From Aphanomyces cochlioides (taxonomy: Eukaryota; Oomycota; Saprolegniomycetes; Saprolegniales; Verrucalvaceae), in NCBI GenBank assembly GCA_019828595.1, contig JAHQRK010000021.1:620001-684000 (forward strand): 64,000 nt of DNA, read 5' to 3'. Shown in pieces: positions 49,559 to 59,622 of this stretch. A program made the translations under genes and the position numbers. Position 1 is the stretch's first letter. Every line of letters begins with the position of its first letter. Under the pieces are notes generated by a model, which saw nothing but the letters and a program-made list of their open reading frames with translations, was not told the origin of the DNA and did not search any database.

Positions 49559-52045
49559 TTAAGTGCTGAAGTTGATTTCAAATTGATCGTATGTGATTTG
49601 CGTTGACTCGCCAATTGCAACGCACCCTGACGATATCCCAAGCGATACAATGACATTGCAGGATTGGTTTGAGTTCAATAATTCCAACTTAGAAGGCCCG
49701 TAACGACTCACAAGACCGCACAGCGCCACGGTACATAGTCCCCAAAGATAGACACACCCTTAAATCATTTAGAAACGAAAAACTCTCATCCTTACCTGTG
49801 ACGGAGACTGCTGCGGCAGTGGCACCAACCGTTCGAATCATATAAATTGGGTCAACTATCTAACAAGACGCTGTAATTAGTGAGCACCACGAGTAAGCAT
49901 ACCTCATCAGAAAATGTTATAAGGGCTGGGACTGGTGAATACAACAAGGTGGAGTTTCCCTGTCCAAGTTGGCCGTACCAATTGCTTCCAAAACTCAATA
50001 CATCTCCTGCATCGGTCAAAACAAGGCTATGATCGTCGCCAGCTGCAGCGTCGATAACTACTTTATCCTACAGCAAACAATTACCTTGATTTCATCAAAA
50101 TAACTACCTCGAGAAATGCAAGCACTTGAGGCTCTGTCACATCATCTGTAAGGCCAGTGCCAACTTGACCATGCATATTGCCACCCCAGGCAAGGACTGC
50201 ACCTCGACTGTCAGTGCAAATTACATGCGTAGCTCCGCAGGAAATGACTTTAACTGGATTTTTGAAGCCCCTGAGTTTCTCCGGTGCTCCAATGTAGTCC
50301 ACACCAGAACCACGTCCAAGTTGGCCGAGTTTTCCTACAGAAGAAATAAATCCTATTGAAACAACTCAGCTTGATCTTACCTCTGCCCCAAACGTAAACG
50401 TCACCTCCACGAGTAAGAGACACATACGACTGGCTACTACACACAATCGCGAGCATGTCGGAGGGAATAAATCCTCGAAAAAGTTCATGAGGCCCCATGC
50501 AAATCTAGTCCAGAATTCATTCCAAGTCGACCACAGTAGAGGCGAAACCTTGGCGCTATTCCAGACTTCGCAGCAAGAATCTTTCAAATGACGGCTCAAA
50601 TGCATCGAGTATTCATGTACCGCCTAGAAGCATCATATAGCAAGGCGAAGAATGAAGATATTTCAACCTTGTGGAATTGGCGTGGCACGATATGATAACT
50701 TGAGGTGTCAAGACTTTGAAGGTCGTCCAGCGATGGAAAAAAACATTTGGACTCCGGCGGAGTTGAAAACACTTCCCCAACACCCCACTCGTACAATCGC
50801 CCTGCCATACTAAACGTTAAATTCCCATAGGCACAACTGAGATGGTTGATCTTTGCATCTTGCGGTCTACGATAGTGTAAATCACAAAGACACTAATGTC
50901 TTACAAGTGAAGGACGTTCTTCCACATTGGTTCCTCCGTTTTAAGGCAATTCGATGGGAAGAAGTTGTTTGCCATGAGAAGATCAGGCGGGGGGCCATGA
51001 CAAGCTTGCACTCGATCAAGATACAAATGACCCAGGTATGCTGATGAAGCAACAAGCTGAATATCGCGGGATGGAGTTAGAACTATGCAAAAGTATCTTG
51101 CACAATATATTCGTACTGACGCCTTCCTAATCACATGATGCTGATCTTGTATTCTCAGTTACGTACGTTGTGTAAATTACATGGTGCTCCAGTGCACGTG
51201 TGGACATGTTGAATACGATGGCGTAAACATGCTAGGGCAGAGAACATGACGATAGTGGCAAGCCTGGAAATACCTGTTGGCCAGCTTTCAATATTCGGAA
51301 TTGATGGACCAAGTCTTTGCGTTGCTTCTACAAAAACTCTTCAGCTTGAATTTCACTCGAATAATCAACTTGAGAGCTGTGGTCATGCAAATGCTCCTTT
51401 GCCGAATGGGTTTTATGACTTGGTGCTTCGGGTTCTTGATGATATTTCTTATGCTTTATTTCAATTGCACGTCCTAGACGACATTAAATCAAACAGAGAG
51501 CAAACAGAAGCAAGCGCACGCTTATCAAGGACTGGTTTGTGTGTGTCCGTCTCGACTGGTACAATCAATTCCGCCCCTGCAACACCTTTCGAAGAGTAAA
51601 ATGTTGAAAACTGGACAAGGTGCTTCCGTCGCTTCATGGACACGATAACATGAGCGAGAGATGCGTTCTCAAGCTTTTCCATGTGAGCATTCCATGAGTT
51701 GTACGCTCTCTTGGCTACAAATCGTACAAACTGCTTTTTGTTCAATACGAGCTGCTTCGATTGCATTTCATCCATGAGCGCCAACACGTCAACCTTGGCT
51801 GCCCCAGCAGTATACGGCAAGACCAATTGCAACTCTTCCCTCGTCACCATTCCATTATCTTTCCTCGCAATCACGTCAAAGAGATCGCCAATTTCTCGGA
51901 GCTGCGTCTCGTCGGCAGTCGCACCTTGAACTCGCGCCATTTCTTGAAACTGAAAGGCCATCGCCCAAATAATTGTTTTCATAATTTTTAAATTATGAAA
52001 AATTTCATAAAAATGAAAAATTGCTATTTTCAGCTTTGGAGCCAT
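49559..52045 (-). CDS. RCC1-repeat protein with N-terminal EF-hand-like region
   Basis: Twelve exons on the minus strand: 52045-51520, 51473-51370, 51327-51274, 51231-51167, 51126-50905, 50866-50668, 50623-50549, 50504-50381, 50334-50108, 50067-49903, 49859-49796 and 49758-49559 (2,025 nt, 674 aa). The C-terminal half carries RCC1 beta-propeller blades (GRLYEWGVGEVF, GDVYVWGRGKLGQLGRG, GAVLAWGGNMHGQVGTG, GDVLSFGSNWYGQLGQG). The N-terminal exon has helix-loop-helix units such as LFDVIARKDNGMVTREEL, whose calcium-ligand positions are mostly substituted. The RCC1 half is secure. Joining of the first two exons is less sure, and the start could also be an ATG about 140 bases downstream. RCC1 folds serve as nucleotide-exchange factors or scaffolds; no specific role is shown. 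The stop TAA (49561-49559) touches the VPS13 stop. Confidence 0.75.
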
Positions 52046-52300
52046 GTTGAGAAAGACTGGATACCAAATGGCAAGAGAGTACAATGGTTAGTGTGCTTAA
52101 GGTATTTGATCTTACAGATAGCAGTTCTATTCGCCAGAGCTGGAACCGCGTTGCTTTTCTAATGATGTCGCTGAAAAAGAATAAAATATCATAATTTGAC
52201 AGAAGTTCACAATATTAATACTAATTATGATTGTTTTCAATTGCACACTATATATTGCCATTCATCAATAAGTTTTGGAACAAGATCTTATTTTTGGTCG
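52046..52300. other. short divergent promoter region
   Basis: Lies between the RCC1 gene (-) and the four-helix membrane protein (+). AT-rich. A further 5' exon of the RCC1 gene may lie at about 52115-52170, with an acceptor ttctttttcag. Confidence 0.4.
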
Positions 52301-52878
52301 ATGGAAGTAGTCGAAGCGACATCCAAGGCAACCGACGATGTTACGCCTCGAGAGATGCTGAGTCGGTATTGCAGCTTCATGCTTGCACTCAGTGTTCTCT
52401 CGTTTATGTTTATTTACAGCATTTGGTGGATGGCGCTGATTACGATCGTGGTGGCTTTGGCTGGATACATTGCTGCTGAGATGATCAAAGAGACCCATGT
52501 TTCAACCACTCGAGATGTGTTTGGTATGGAGCTCCGTCCCTCTTTAGTGTATTCACGAGTGTGTAGGAAGTTCCTTCAGTGTGAGCTCCAACAAGATTCG
52601 AGCACGGCGACAAATCATGTTGGCTGAATATGTAAGTCGGTTTCTGTGAGGCATGCTGACATGCCTGGTAGTTTTATTATGCAAGCTTTCTCGTGTGTGC
52701 CTTTCAATGTGGTGGCGAAGCTATGTTGCTTGTCAGTATGACTGTCGATATGTCGTACAGCTACAAAAACGGCTGGGAAATTGCCTGCATGTTACTAGGA
52801 TCAATTTGTATTGTGGCTCTCATCTACACCACGGTGCTTACAGCCCACCTCATCTCGCATTCACATATCGTTCTCTAG
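52301..52878 (+). CDS. four-helix small membrane protein
   Basis: Exons 52301-52523, 52567-52631 and 52672-52878 (495 nt, 164 aa), with 43- and 40-nt introns. Hydrophobic segments: YCSFMLALSVLSFMFIYSI, WWMALITIVVALAGYIAAEM, FYYASFLVCAFQCGGEAMLL and IACMLLGSICIVALIYTTVL. The loop between helices 2 and 3 is basic (KIRARRQ). The layout is like MARVEL or tetraspan-type proteins, but no family signature was recognised. Start: ATG at 52301, the first in frame with an acceptable context. The 3' end overlaps the end of the (-) micro-gene by 29 bp. Confidence 0.7.
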
Positions 52879-53042
52879 TATCGAGCCAATGCATCATGTC
52901 AAGCATTTCTGCATGAGCGCCGCTTGTATCCATCCCATCAACCTCTTCTTCCTCCAATAGATCCTTGACTCGATCGAATAATCATCATCATAAAGCCTTT
53001 AAATGTCACCTGGACACGTCTTAGTGCTGAGAATGACTGCAT
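52850..53042 (-). CDS. candidate micro-gene, 48-residue acidic protein
   Basis: Exons 53042-53010 and 52963-52850 (147 nt, 48 aa) join in phase across a 46-nt intron (52964-53009). The product begins MQSFSALRRVQ, continues with an EEEE-containing acidic helix and ends MMHWLDTRERYVNAR. A further upstream exon (about 53130-53280) could be joined through a 41-nt intron in the same phase, but has no ATG. No family was recognised. Support is the phase-keeping intron and the coding-like composition only. It may be the 3' end of a longer gene. Confidence 0.35.
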
Positions 53043-53282
53043 TTGAGAGCCAGCAGCACATAACCCTTGAGCATCCCTTGGTGCCTACTTTCCGCCGATT
53101 GCTTCCCCCAGGAAGCCAACATACATGGATAAGGGAGAGTTGAATAAGGAGCTGCCCTGTGGGATATGCATACTCCCCTTGAACTGGTGTATCCCAGGAA
53201 AGCAAGGAGAGTTCCGCGACTTCATAAGCACTTTCGGGGTGGAGCAACTCGGGGATGCAAGATATGTACTTCTTAGCTCTAT
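52879..53282. other. spacer with competing short frames
   Basis: Apart from the micro-gene exons on (-), a 56-residue (+) frame begins at about 53127 (MDKGELNKELPCG). Neither strand is clearly favoured in 53060-53282. Confidence 0.35.
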
Positions 53283-54921
53283 TTATTCGTCATAGCTGCG
53301 CCGCTTTTTCTTACGGCTGGGCTCTTCAACGTCTTCCGCTGTGGCGTGGCTGAATTTACACTTGGCTCCACGTTTGCACGTGCTTTTTTGAAAGCTCAAG
53401 CAAACGATCGTCGCGTCGTTATCTTTGGCTTCAACGACGTCGACTATCGGTTGTGGTTGTTCTGTTTCGTTGGATGTTTCGTGGATGTATTTGCACATTT
53501 CACCTCGTTTGCACTTGCCCTTAGTTTGAAAACGTTTGCAAATAATTCTTTCATCGCTAGTGTCGTCGTCTTTGGGTGTTTCCTTTATTGGCGCGGGTTG
53601 TTCACGTTTGGCAACAGCTCGAACGACTGGAATAGTGACTGTAGCTGGTGCAGCTCGTGGTGGTTGCACAATTGTCGTGGGTTTCACATTGGTCTGGCTT
53701 GTACCTTTGTGAACGAACTTGCAGTTGTCGCCACGTTTGCATTTGCCCTTTTGGAAGGCTTGACAGATTGGTGTTTCATCGTCTTCTTCTTCTTCGTGGA
53801 CAACTGGGGTGACTACGACAGGTCGAGGTGTAGCAGCAGCAGCTGCACCCACGTGACGGAATTTACATTGCTCGCCACGTTTGCATTTTCCTTTCTGGAA
53901 AGCTAGACAAATTGGCGTTCCGTCATCTTCGTAGTCGTCTTCCACGACAGGTTTAGGAGCTGCTGCGATGGCCTCAGAAGCAGCGCCAATATGACGGTAG
54001 TTGCAAGCATCGCCACGCTTGCAAGAGCCTTTTTGAAAAGCCATACAGACTGGTGCGTCATTGGTGACCACCGGAGCACTGGCCACAGCTCCAGAGGGGG
54101 TGACGTGGGCAAACTTGCACGCGTCGCCACGATCGCACAAACCTTGCTCAAACTTATGACAAATACCTTTCTTGAGCTTCTTTTCTAGGGCGGCTTTGGC
54201 CTCCGACACTTGCGGCGCGTCACGAGCGCCATAATCAATCTTGAGCGGTCGACCCATCACGACAGTACCATGGAGCTCTTGGACTGCTTTTTCAGCCGCC
54301 TCGCCTTCGAAGAATTGAACGTAGCCGAAGCCACGAAACTCCTTAGTTTTGATGTCTTCGGCAAAACGAATGGCTTTGATGTCACCACAGACCGACATGA
54401 CTTTGCGCAAGATCTCTTCTGTGATTTCGTATGGCATGTTGCCTACAAATACTGTCGTGCAGCCTTCTGGCCGTGGTTCCACGACACGTAGAGGCATGGC
54501 TGCCTTTACACCTTCAGTGGCATTGTCTTGATTGCCTATAGGTCAAGCCAAATTAGCAATCGTGTTGGCAGCCAACCAAGATCATACCTCCTCCAGCTTT
54601 TGGCGTCAAGAAGCGGACGTTGAGCACACGTTTGTCCCATTTCTACTCGACCATGAGCTTCAAATAGAGGTAGCTAGGATGCACCGTTTGGTCCATGGCA
54701 CGGACTGCATCCAATGCACTTTCATACGACTGGAACGTCACAAAGCCAAAGCCGCGCGAACGTTGCGTCTTGTTATCGTAGACAACTTTAGCTTGAAACA
54801 TCGCTCCAAACTGCTGAAATTTGGCTTCGAGAGCTGCATCATCGGCATCTAGTGGCAATCCAGCGACGAAGATCTTGCTGCGATCACGCCACAGCGACTT
54901 CTCGTCGTACGCCTCCTCCAT
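53283..54921 (-). CDS. RNA-binding protein with two RRMs and six CCCH zinc fingers
   Basis: Exons on the minus strand: 54921-54685, 54642-54588 and 54535-53283 (1,545 nt, 514 aa), with introns of 42 and 52 nt. RRM1 spans residues about 10-95 (KIFVAGLPLDADDAALEAKF, RGFGFVTF) and RRM2 about 115-195 (TTVFVGNMPYEITEEILRK, RGFGYVQF). Six C-x7/8-C-x5-C-x3-H fingers follow, e.g. CHKFEQGLCDRGDACKFAH, CMAFQKGSCKRGDACNYRH and CLAFQKGKCKRGEQCKFRH. They are separated by Ala/Val/Pro linkers and end in a KKKRR nuclear-signal-like tail. The regular CKRG repeats suggest growth by internal duplication. A role in mRNA processing or stability is likely by domain content; the specific target is unknown. Confidence 0.88.
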
Positions 54922-55317
54922 GATACTACCAGCCAAAATCAATGGTCAACATGTCACATTATCCGGAAAATACCGGTTAAACCTATCATGTCTTATAATC
55001 AGTGTAATCTGATATAAATTGAATTATATGTTTTCACAGTATGCAATCACAAATAATACCTGGTTTATTGACATTGGGTAAGAATTTATCATATAAAAAT
55101 CGGAAATTGACCTGGGTTTAATGGCCAAGTGAATAACCTGACTTTACAGACATATTACAGTTCGCATGTCGTCCTTAGTGCAATAGAACCTTGGTTTAGT
55201 GACTTTTGAAGTGCTTGGCAGTTTCAAGCATGTCAATCTCGTGCGAGATTGCTAATGAAAGGATATGCATCTCACTCGACGTCCTGCGAGCACAAACCCA
55301 GTTTCGGATTTGCCACC
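54922..55317. other. spacer between divergent genes
   Basis: AT-rich. Contains a TATCCGGA word at 54960-54967 and ataccgg close by, resembling the inverted-repeat ends at 56.6 kb. No gene is supported. Confidence 0.4.
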
Positions 55318-55539
55318 ATGAGCGATGCAGAAGACATCTTTGGCGGATTGGCGTGTGCGGCCTTCTGTGGAATTTGCTGCGCCGTCGCGGCGGAAGAAGA
55401 CAAGGACGAGCGAGTGTTAACCTCGAGCCAAACCAAGTCGAGCGACCATGAAGTGACCAAAGATGGCAAGCTTCTTCAAGTGAATCCTGTTCTCATCATG
55501 CCAGCAACTATCACGAACCATACAAGCAGCTCCAAATAA
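55318..55539 (+). CDS. small Cys-rich protein, function unknown
   Basis: 73 residues in one exon. The ATG at 55318 sits in a strong context (tttgccaccatga), better than the earlier in-frame ATG at 55249. The N-terminal third has a compact hydrophobic Cys cluster (GGLACAAFCGICCAVAAEE). The rest is polar and ends in Ser/Lys. The cluster resembles short palmitoylated, membrane-associated segments, but the family is not recognised. It is convergent with PSF2, whose stop is 79 bp away. Confidence 0.5.
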   Translation: MSDAEDIFGGLACAAFCGICCAVAAEEDKDERVLTSSQTKSSDHEVTKDGKLLQVNPVLIMPATITNHTSSSK

Positions 55540-55618
55540 CACTTTCAATGAATATACATGTATTGTTGTCAACGATGACGGCGAAGGCGCATGTTTGGGG
55601 AGGGCTCTACAAGTTACA

Positions 55619-56528
55619 TCAGTAAAGGTTAACAGAGATGAGCAAACCGAATGAAGAGGCTTGGCTCGTGAATTGGCTTTGCGAATCGCCTGCGTCTAAA
55701 TAGCATGGTAAAGAGTCGTGATTATCGTTGACGTACCTGAACGAGCTGCTCCAAGCTCGTAAAACTTTGTCAGGGACTTCAAAAGCAACGTATTCTCAGC
55801 AGGAATGAGCACGAGTAATTGTACCTTGGTCATAAACTGCCTCACAGAATTAATCTCCATAGCAGCCACGTGATTGAGCTAGCAAAAAGTCAAGTTAAAA
55901 GGTCTGTGGGTTCAAAGCATTACCTGGACAGCGTAGGCAGAACCACCAGTTTGAACATCTGCAGCAATGCGAACCAAACCATTGCGGATTTTTTCTTGAC
56001 GGACTTGCTGAATGTCCTCGAGTACAAGACGAATTGTCTCAATTTGATCCATGTCATCGGACGCACTAACGAGTTCACAGTCTTTGCCAGCTGCACTGGA
56101 ATCAACTTACTGTTTGATCAAGAGTATGGCAATTTCCAAGTAATGGAATGGCAGTTCTTCAAAAAGCTCGCTTGTTGTTTCCTGCTCAAGTCGTTCTTTC
56201 AGGAACGCGACGGTGAACCATGACGGTTGCAAGATGCGGCATTTCTGGATTTGTTTGAGGGAAATCGCTAGCCACAACGGCACTTGCGTTGGTGTCGATG
56301 GATGGAATGGCCCAAAATCTCCCTACCAAGCAAATGTCAATGTTCAAGTCGGTCAATCGCTTCCATACGCTAATTCCATTCAGATAGCCGTTGTTCTCCT
56401 TGAGCTCAAAGTATGGTACGATCGTTATCATTTCCTGTTCGGCCTACGCACATTCTGTCATCTTTTTTTCAATTTGACCTCAATTGTACCATGAATTCCA
56501 TCACATTGCTCTCAACATGGTTCAACAT
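55619..56528 (-). CDS. PSF2: GINS complex subunit Psf2
   Basis: GINS joins Cdc45 and Mcm2-7 to form the replicative CMG helicase. Exons on the minus strand: 56528-56490, 56443-56369, 56322-56111, 56065-55924, 55878-55825, 55776-55737 and 55695-55619 (639 nt, 212 aa), with introns of 41-48 nt. Diagnostic Psf2 blocks: AEQEMITIVPYFELK at the N-terminus, then GDFGPFHPSTPTQVPLWLAI and LKQIQKCRILQPSWF, followed by HYLEIAILLI and MEINSVRQFMTK near the C-terminus. The intron 55777-55824 is a multiple of three, so a read-through form is possible, but the spliced form matches the family. The gene cannot be seen as one long ORF. Confidence 0.92.
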
Positions 56529-56572
56529 GGCAATTGCCGCGCAAAGCTGCCGCCAAACAAGATTTATTCAAT

Positions 56573-56864
56573 TTATCCGGATAAGTCACATATCCGGATT
56601 ATGTTGTAGTACATTGTTGTAATGTAGTGTACTGTACAGTCATTGTACTCTTTTAAACATATCAATTGACACAAACCTGCACGTGATGAATGACAACAGC
56701 ACGACGCTCTCAGTGCACACTTGGTACAGAATATATTATGAGATGGCTTTCCCGTACAAATATTGCTAAAGTTGGCAATGTATATACACACTACACTTAC
56801 ATTATTATTTAGTTGTACGTACTCGTACAACATTGAGTTCCGGATAATGAAGTAAGCCGGATAA
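56573..56864. mobile_element. MITE-like element with ~45-bp imperfect terminal inverted repeats
   Basis: The left end begins TTATCCGG (56573) with a second TATCCGGA at 56591. The right end, read in reverse, gives TTATCCGG with a second TATCCGG 17 bases in, then a shared tgttgta...gtac. About 45 bp match imperfectly. If the terminus is TCCGG/CCGGA, both flanks show TA, the target duplication of Tc1/mariner/pogo elements. There is no internal coding frame. It lies 44 bp upstream of the PSF2 start codon. Confidence 0.55.
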
Positions 56865-56985
56865 GATGCCAAACATGAGAGGATGATGCCATAACATTAC
56901 AGCTTTAGTTAACTTTACGAGGAGGATTCTATCGACTGGGTAGCGATGGTCCGTTCGTCACGTCCAAGCCTAGGTAAGGTCAAAT

Positions 56986-59622
56986 CTAGCATCCATTTTG
57001 GCTCGCATGCGTACCTGACGACGTTGATGATAAATCTACAGGAACTGCGTCGATCGAGAGGCGTCCAGACGACAATTTTCGCTGTTCTTCGTGGGGCGAT
57101 GACCTGGAAGAGCTGGCTTTGATCACATTCAAGACTGAAGATGCATTCGGAAGCAATGTGGATTCGCTCGTGTCGAGACGGATGCTGTTGTCTACTCCCA
57201 ACGACGGTTCTTCTCGAATTGCCGCTGTGCCATAACTTTCCCTGTTGACGAGTATCTTCATCATCTCGAGATCGTTGTCTGTCGACTCGACCACGTCGGG
57301 CGTAATGAGACTGCCCTGTCGAGCTGCCCGTTTCTTGGCCACAATCGACCCAGTCTGTGGTTTGGTCGGTGGTGCGTTTGAATTGAAAGGCATCAAGTTC
57401 TTCGCTTGAGCGGCAATTGTGAGTTGTTGAGGAGGATGCGCAAGTGGCTCAAGCACGCTACACATTGTGATCGTCGCTCGTGCTTTTGGTTTGACATCTT
57501 TTGAATCCGTCGGGGGCACGGGTTGGAGAGTCGTCGAGGGTGTCGTTGTGGATGGATTGGTCGGCTCAACAATATTTCTGCCTCCTCGACCCGAAGGCGG
57601 CTTTGTAGATGCACATGGAACGATCGGCTCCATGGTAACAGCCGCCGCTTGAGGTCTCCCGACAGCGGAAGTGTCGGTTGTTTTAGTTGCAGTCGGTGTA
57701 GCTGCAAGGACCTCAGAATCCTTACTTGGGGCTGTCGATGTTGCCTCTTGGATTTCTGCTGCCTTGGAAGCAGTTGCCGAATATCCTTGGACCTCATTAG
57801 CCCTTGGAGCAATTGCTGATGGACTTTGAGCGTCTGCTGCCTTTGGGGCTATTGTTGCAGCATCTGGGACTTCTATTGCCTTGGTTGGCTGTATTGAGGC
57901 TGCTTGAACTACTTGTGTCTTCACGGTAGCCGTCGGAGCGCCATGAAAAATGTGTTCATTGGTACTAGTCTGTGGCGACTCTGCCAAATTTGGCTGTTTT
58001 ACCACAATTGGGTCCAGTTGCTTGGGCTGTGTTGTTTGTTCAGTGACGACTCTTGTGTCTGCTTGCGGTGTGCTCGACACGTCTTTCTTAGGTGGTGGTG
58101 GTTGTTTAGGAGTGTCAACAGTCGCTTTGGCAGTTGCTACGACTGGTGCTGGTTCTTGCTTTGGAGGAATTTTAGTTGTAGCCACAGGAGGCTCATGAGC
58201 AGCCGGTTTGCCCGTGGCTTTGATAGCTTCGTCCATTGCAGCTTGGATGTTATTTGTATTCTTCTTCGGTTGGTTGTATGCGGAGTAGCGCCGTCGGTGG
58301 ACTTTGGGCTCAACAGGTCTGTTCACTTTGCTACACACAGGCGTGAGCTACGGAATGAACGTGATGAGGATGTACTTGAGCATCAAGTAGTAGGCGGCGC
58401 TAAATGCAGTGTGAACGCCCTTTTGAATCGCTTCGATGACGTATTCTCGCTTGAGCCCGAGCTCTTCGAGCTTGCTAAGCGCTTGCTGGTTGATAGCTTG
58501 CTCTCCTCTTGATGCAAATGCGTTCTAGAAGTAGCCCTCAAGCGACTCAAGTATTAGAAGGACGAACCAAAGGCAGGGGCATATCGAGCGTCTTGCACCA
58601 CGCGTGGCTCCGAATGTCGGCTAACGTGTAGCGTTTGTCAGGGTCCGTTTCGAGAATACGCCGAATTAAATCTTGGACGGCCTACGAGAAGGGTCCCTCA
58701 GCGTCACGATGATTAGTCGCAAAAGTACTGGGGAGATATAATTAGGGGCTTTGTACTGCCCCGAGAGAATCTTCTTGTAGAGCACACTCGTATTGTTGTC
58801 TTCAAACGGCAAGTAGCCGCATACCATGGCAAACAGCACGACACCGAGGCTCCAAATGTCCGCTTTCGGGCCAATATACTAGCAGACGTAGCTTAGATGA
58901 CTGGGGAAACACGTCCAAAGGTACCGGACGCCCTTCAATCATCTCAGGGGCGGCGTAGCACGGCGAGCCACACGCTGTTTGGAGGTGCCGGCCGTTTTCG
59001 TGCGTGTTACTCAAACCAAAGTCGACAACTTTGACAACAATGGCCGATCCATTGGAGCTCTGGAGCAGCAAATTCTCTGGCTTGAGATCCCTAGAGGTGA
59101 AAGCACAGCGTGAGGCATAGAATTGATGGCGGGAACGCACCGATGCGTCACGTCGTTCTGGTGCAAATAGTTGAGCGCTTCGACAATTTGGAGAAACATG
59201 AACACGGCTTCCTTTTCGCGAATGCGATGGTGCTTGACAATGTATTCAAACATTTCGCCGCCGTCGATGTACTCCATGACGAGGTAGATCGCTTCGGACG
59301 TGTCAATCACTTGGTAGAGCTGGATCACGTTCGAGTGAAAGTTGCGTTTGAGGATTTTGATCTCCCGCGCGACACGCTCGGCGTCGGCAATCTCGAGGAT
59401 GCGGCATTTTTCAAGGATCTTGACTGCGACTTTCTCGCCCGTCGAGAGATGCATGCCAATTTTCACTTTGCCAAATGTACCTGGACGTCGACAAACACAA
59501 TGAGATACAAAGCGCGGTGGATGGCATCTACCTCGACCGATAGTTTTCCCAAGCACGTAATCGCCTAGAACTTGGCCTTGGCTGTCAATCGCGGCATCCG
59601 GGTCATGCTTGTGCGATGCCAT
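56986..59622 (-). CDS. AMPK/SNF1-like Ser/Thr kinase with UBA-like domain and long disordered tail
   Basis: Exons on the minus strand: 59622-59532, 59480-59141, 59090-58925, 58878-58729, 58681-58568, 58524-58376 and 58330-56986 (2,355 nt, 784 aa), with introns of 43-51 nt. The kinase domain is complete: GRGTFGKV, VAVKIL, THRDLKPEN, DFGLS, activation loop [14 protein letters not shown], and W-S-L-G-V-V. The T-loop is AMPK-like, so activation by an LKB1-type kinase is expected. A UBA-like segment follows ([18 protein letters not shown]). The last 400 residues are Thr/Pro/Ala-rich with repeated short motifs. A 29-nt intron (56986-57014) could replace the last residues by another 23-codon exon ending at 56915; both endings are in phase. 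No KA1 domain was recognised. Confidence 0.88.

Noticed and set aside
51246..51599. 117-residue (+) frame with protein-like composition opposite the RCC1 gene
   Set aside because: The minus strand here carries four exons joined in phase by canonical 40-46-nt introns that continue into clear RCC1 repeats. The (+) frame has no splice partner or family match.
53127..53300. 56-residue (+) frame starting MDKGELNKELPCG
   Set aside because: Short, no family, and it runs into the CCCH gene's 3' end. The opposite strand is equally open, so no call was made.
56066..56110. 15-nt mini-intron or in-frame stop in PSF2 at the LLIK-Q position
   Set aside because: A normal 45-nt intron ending at the cgttag acceptor gives the family's expected H-A-x-D-D continuation.
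58331..58375. 28-nt intron in the AMPK-like kinase using the ccgtag acceptor
   Set aside because: The donor GT overlaps the AAG codon, so the 28-nt form goes out of frame. The 45-nt form ending gtgtag keeps phase.
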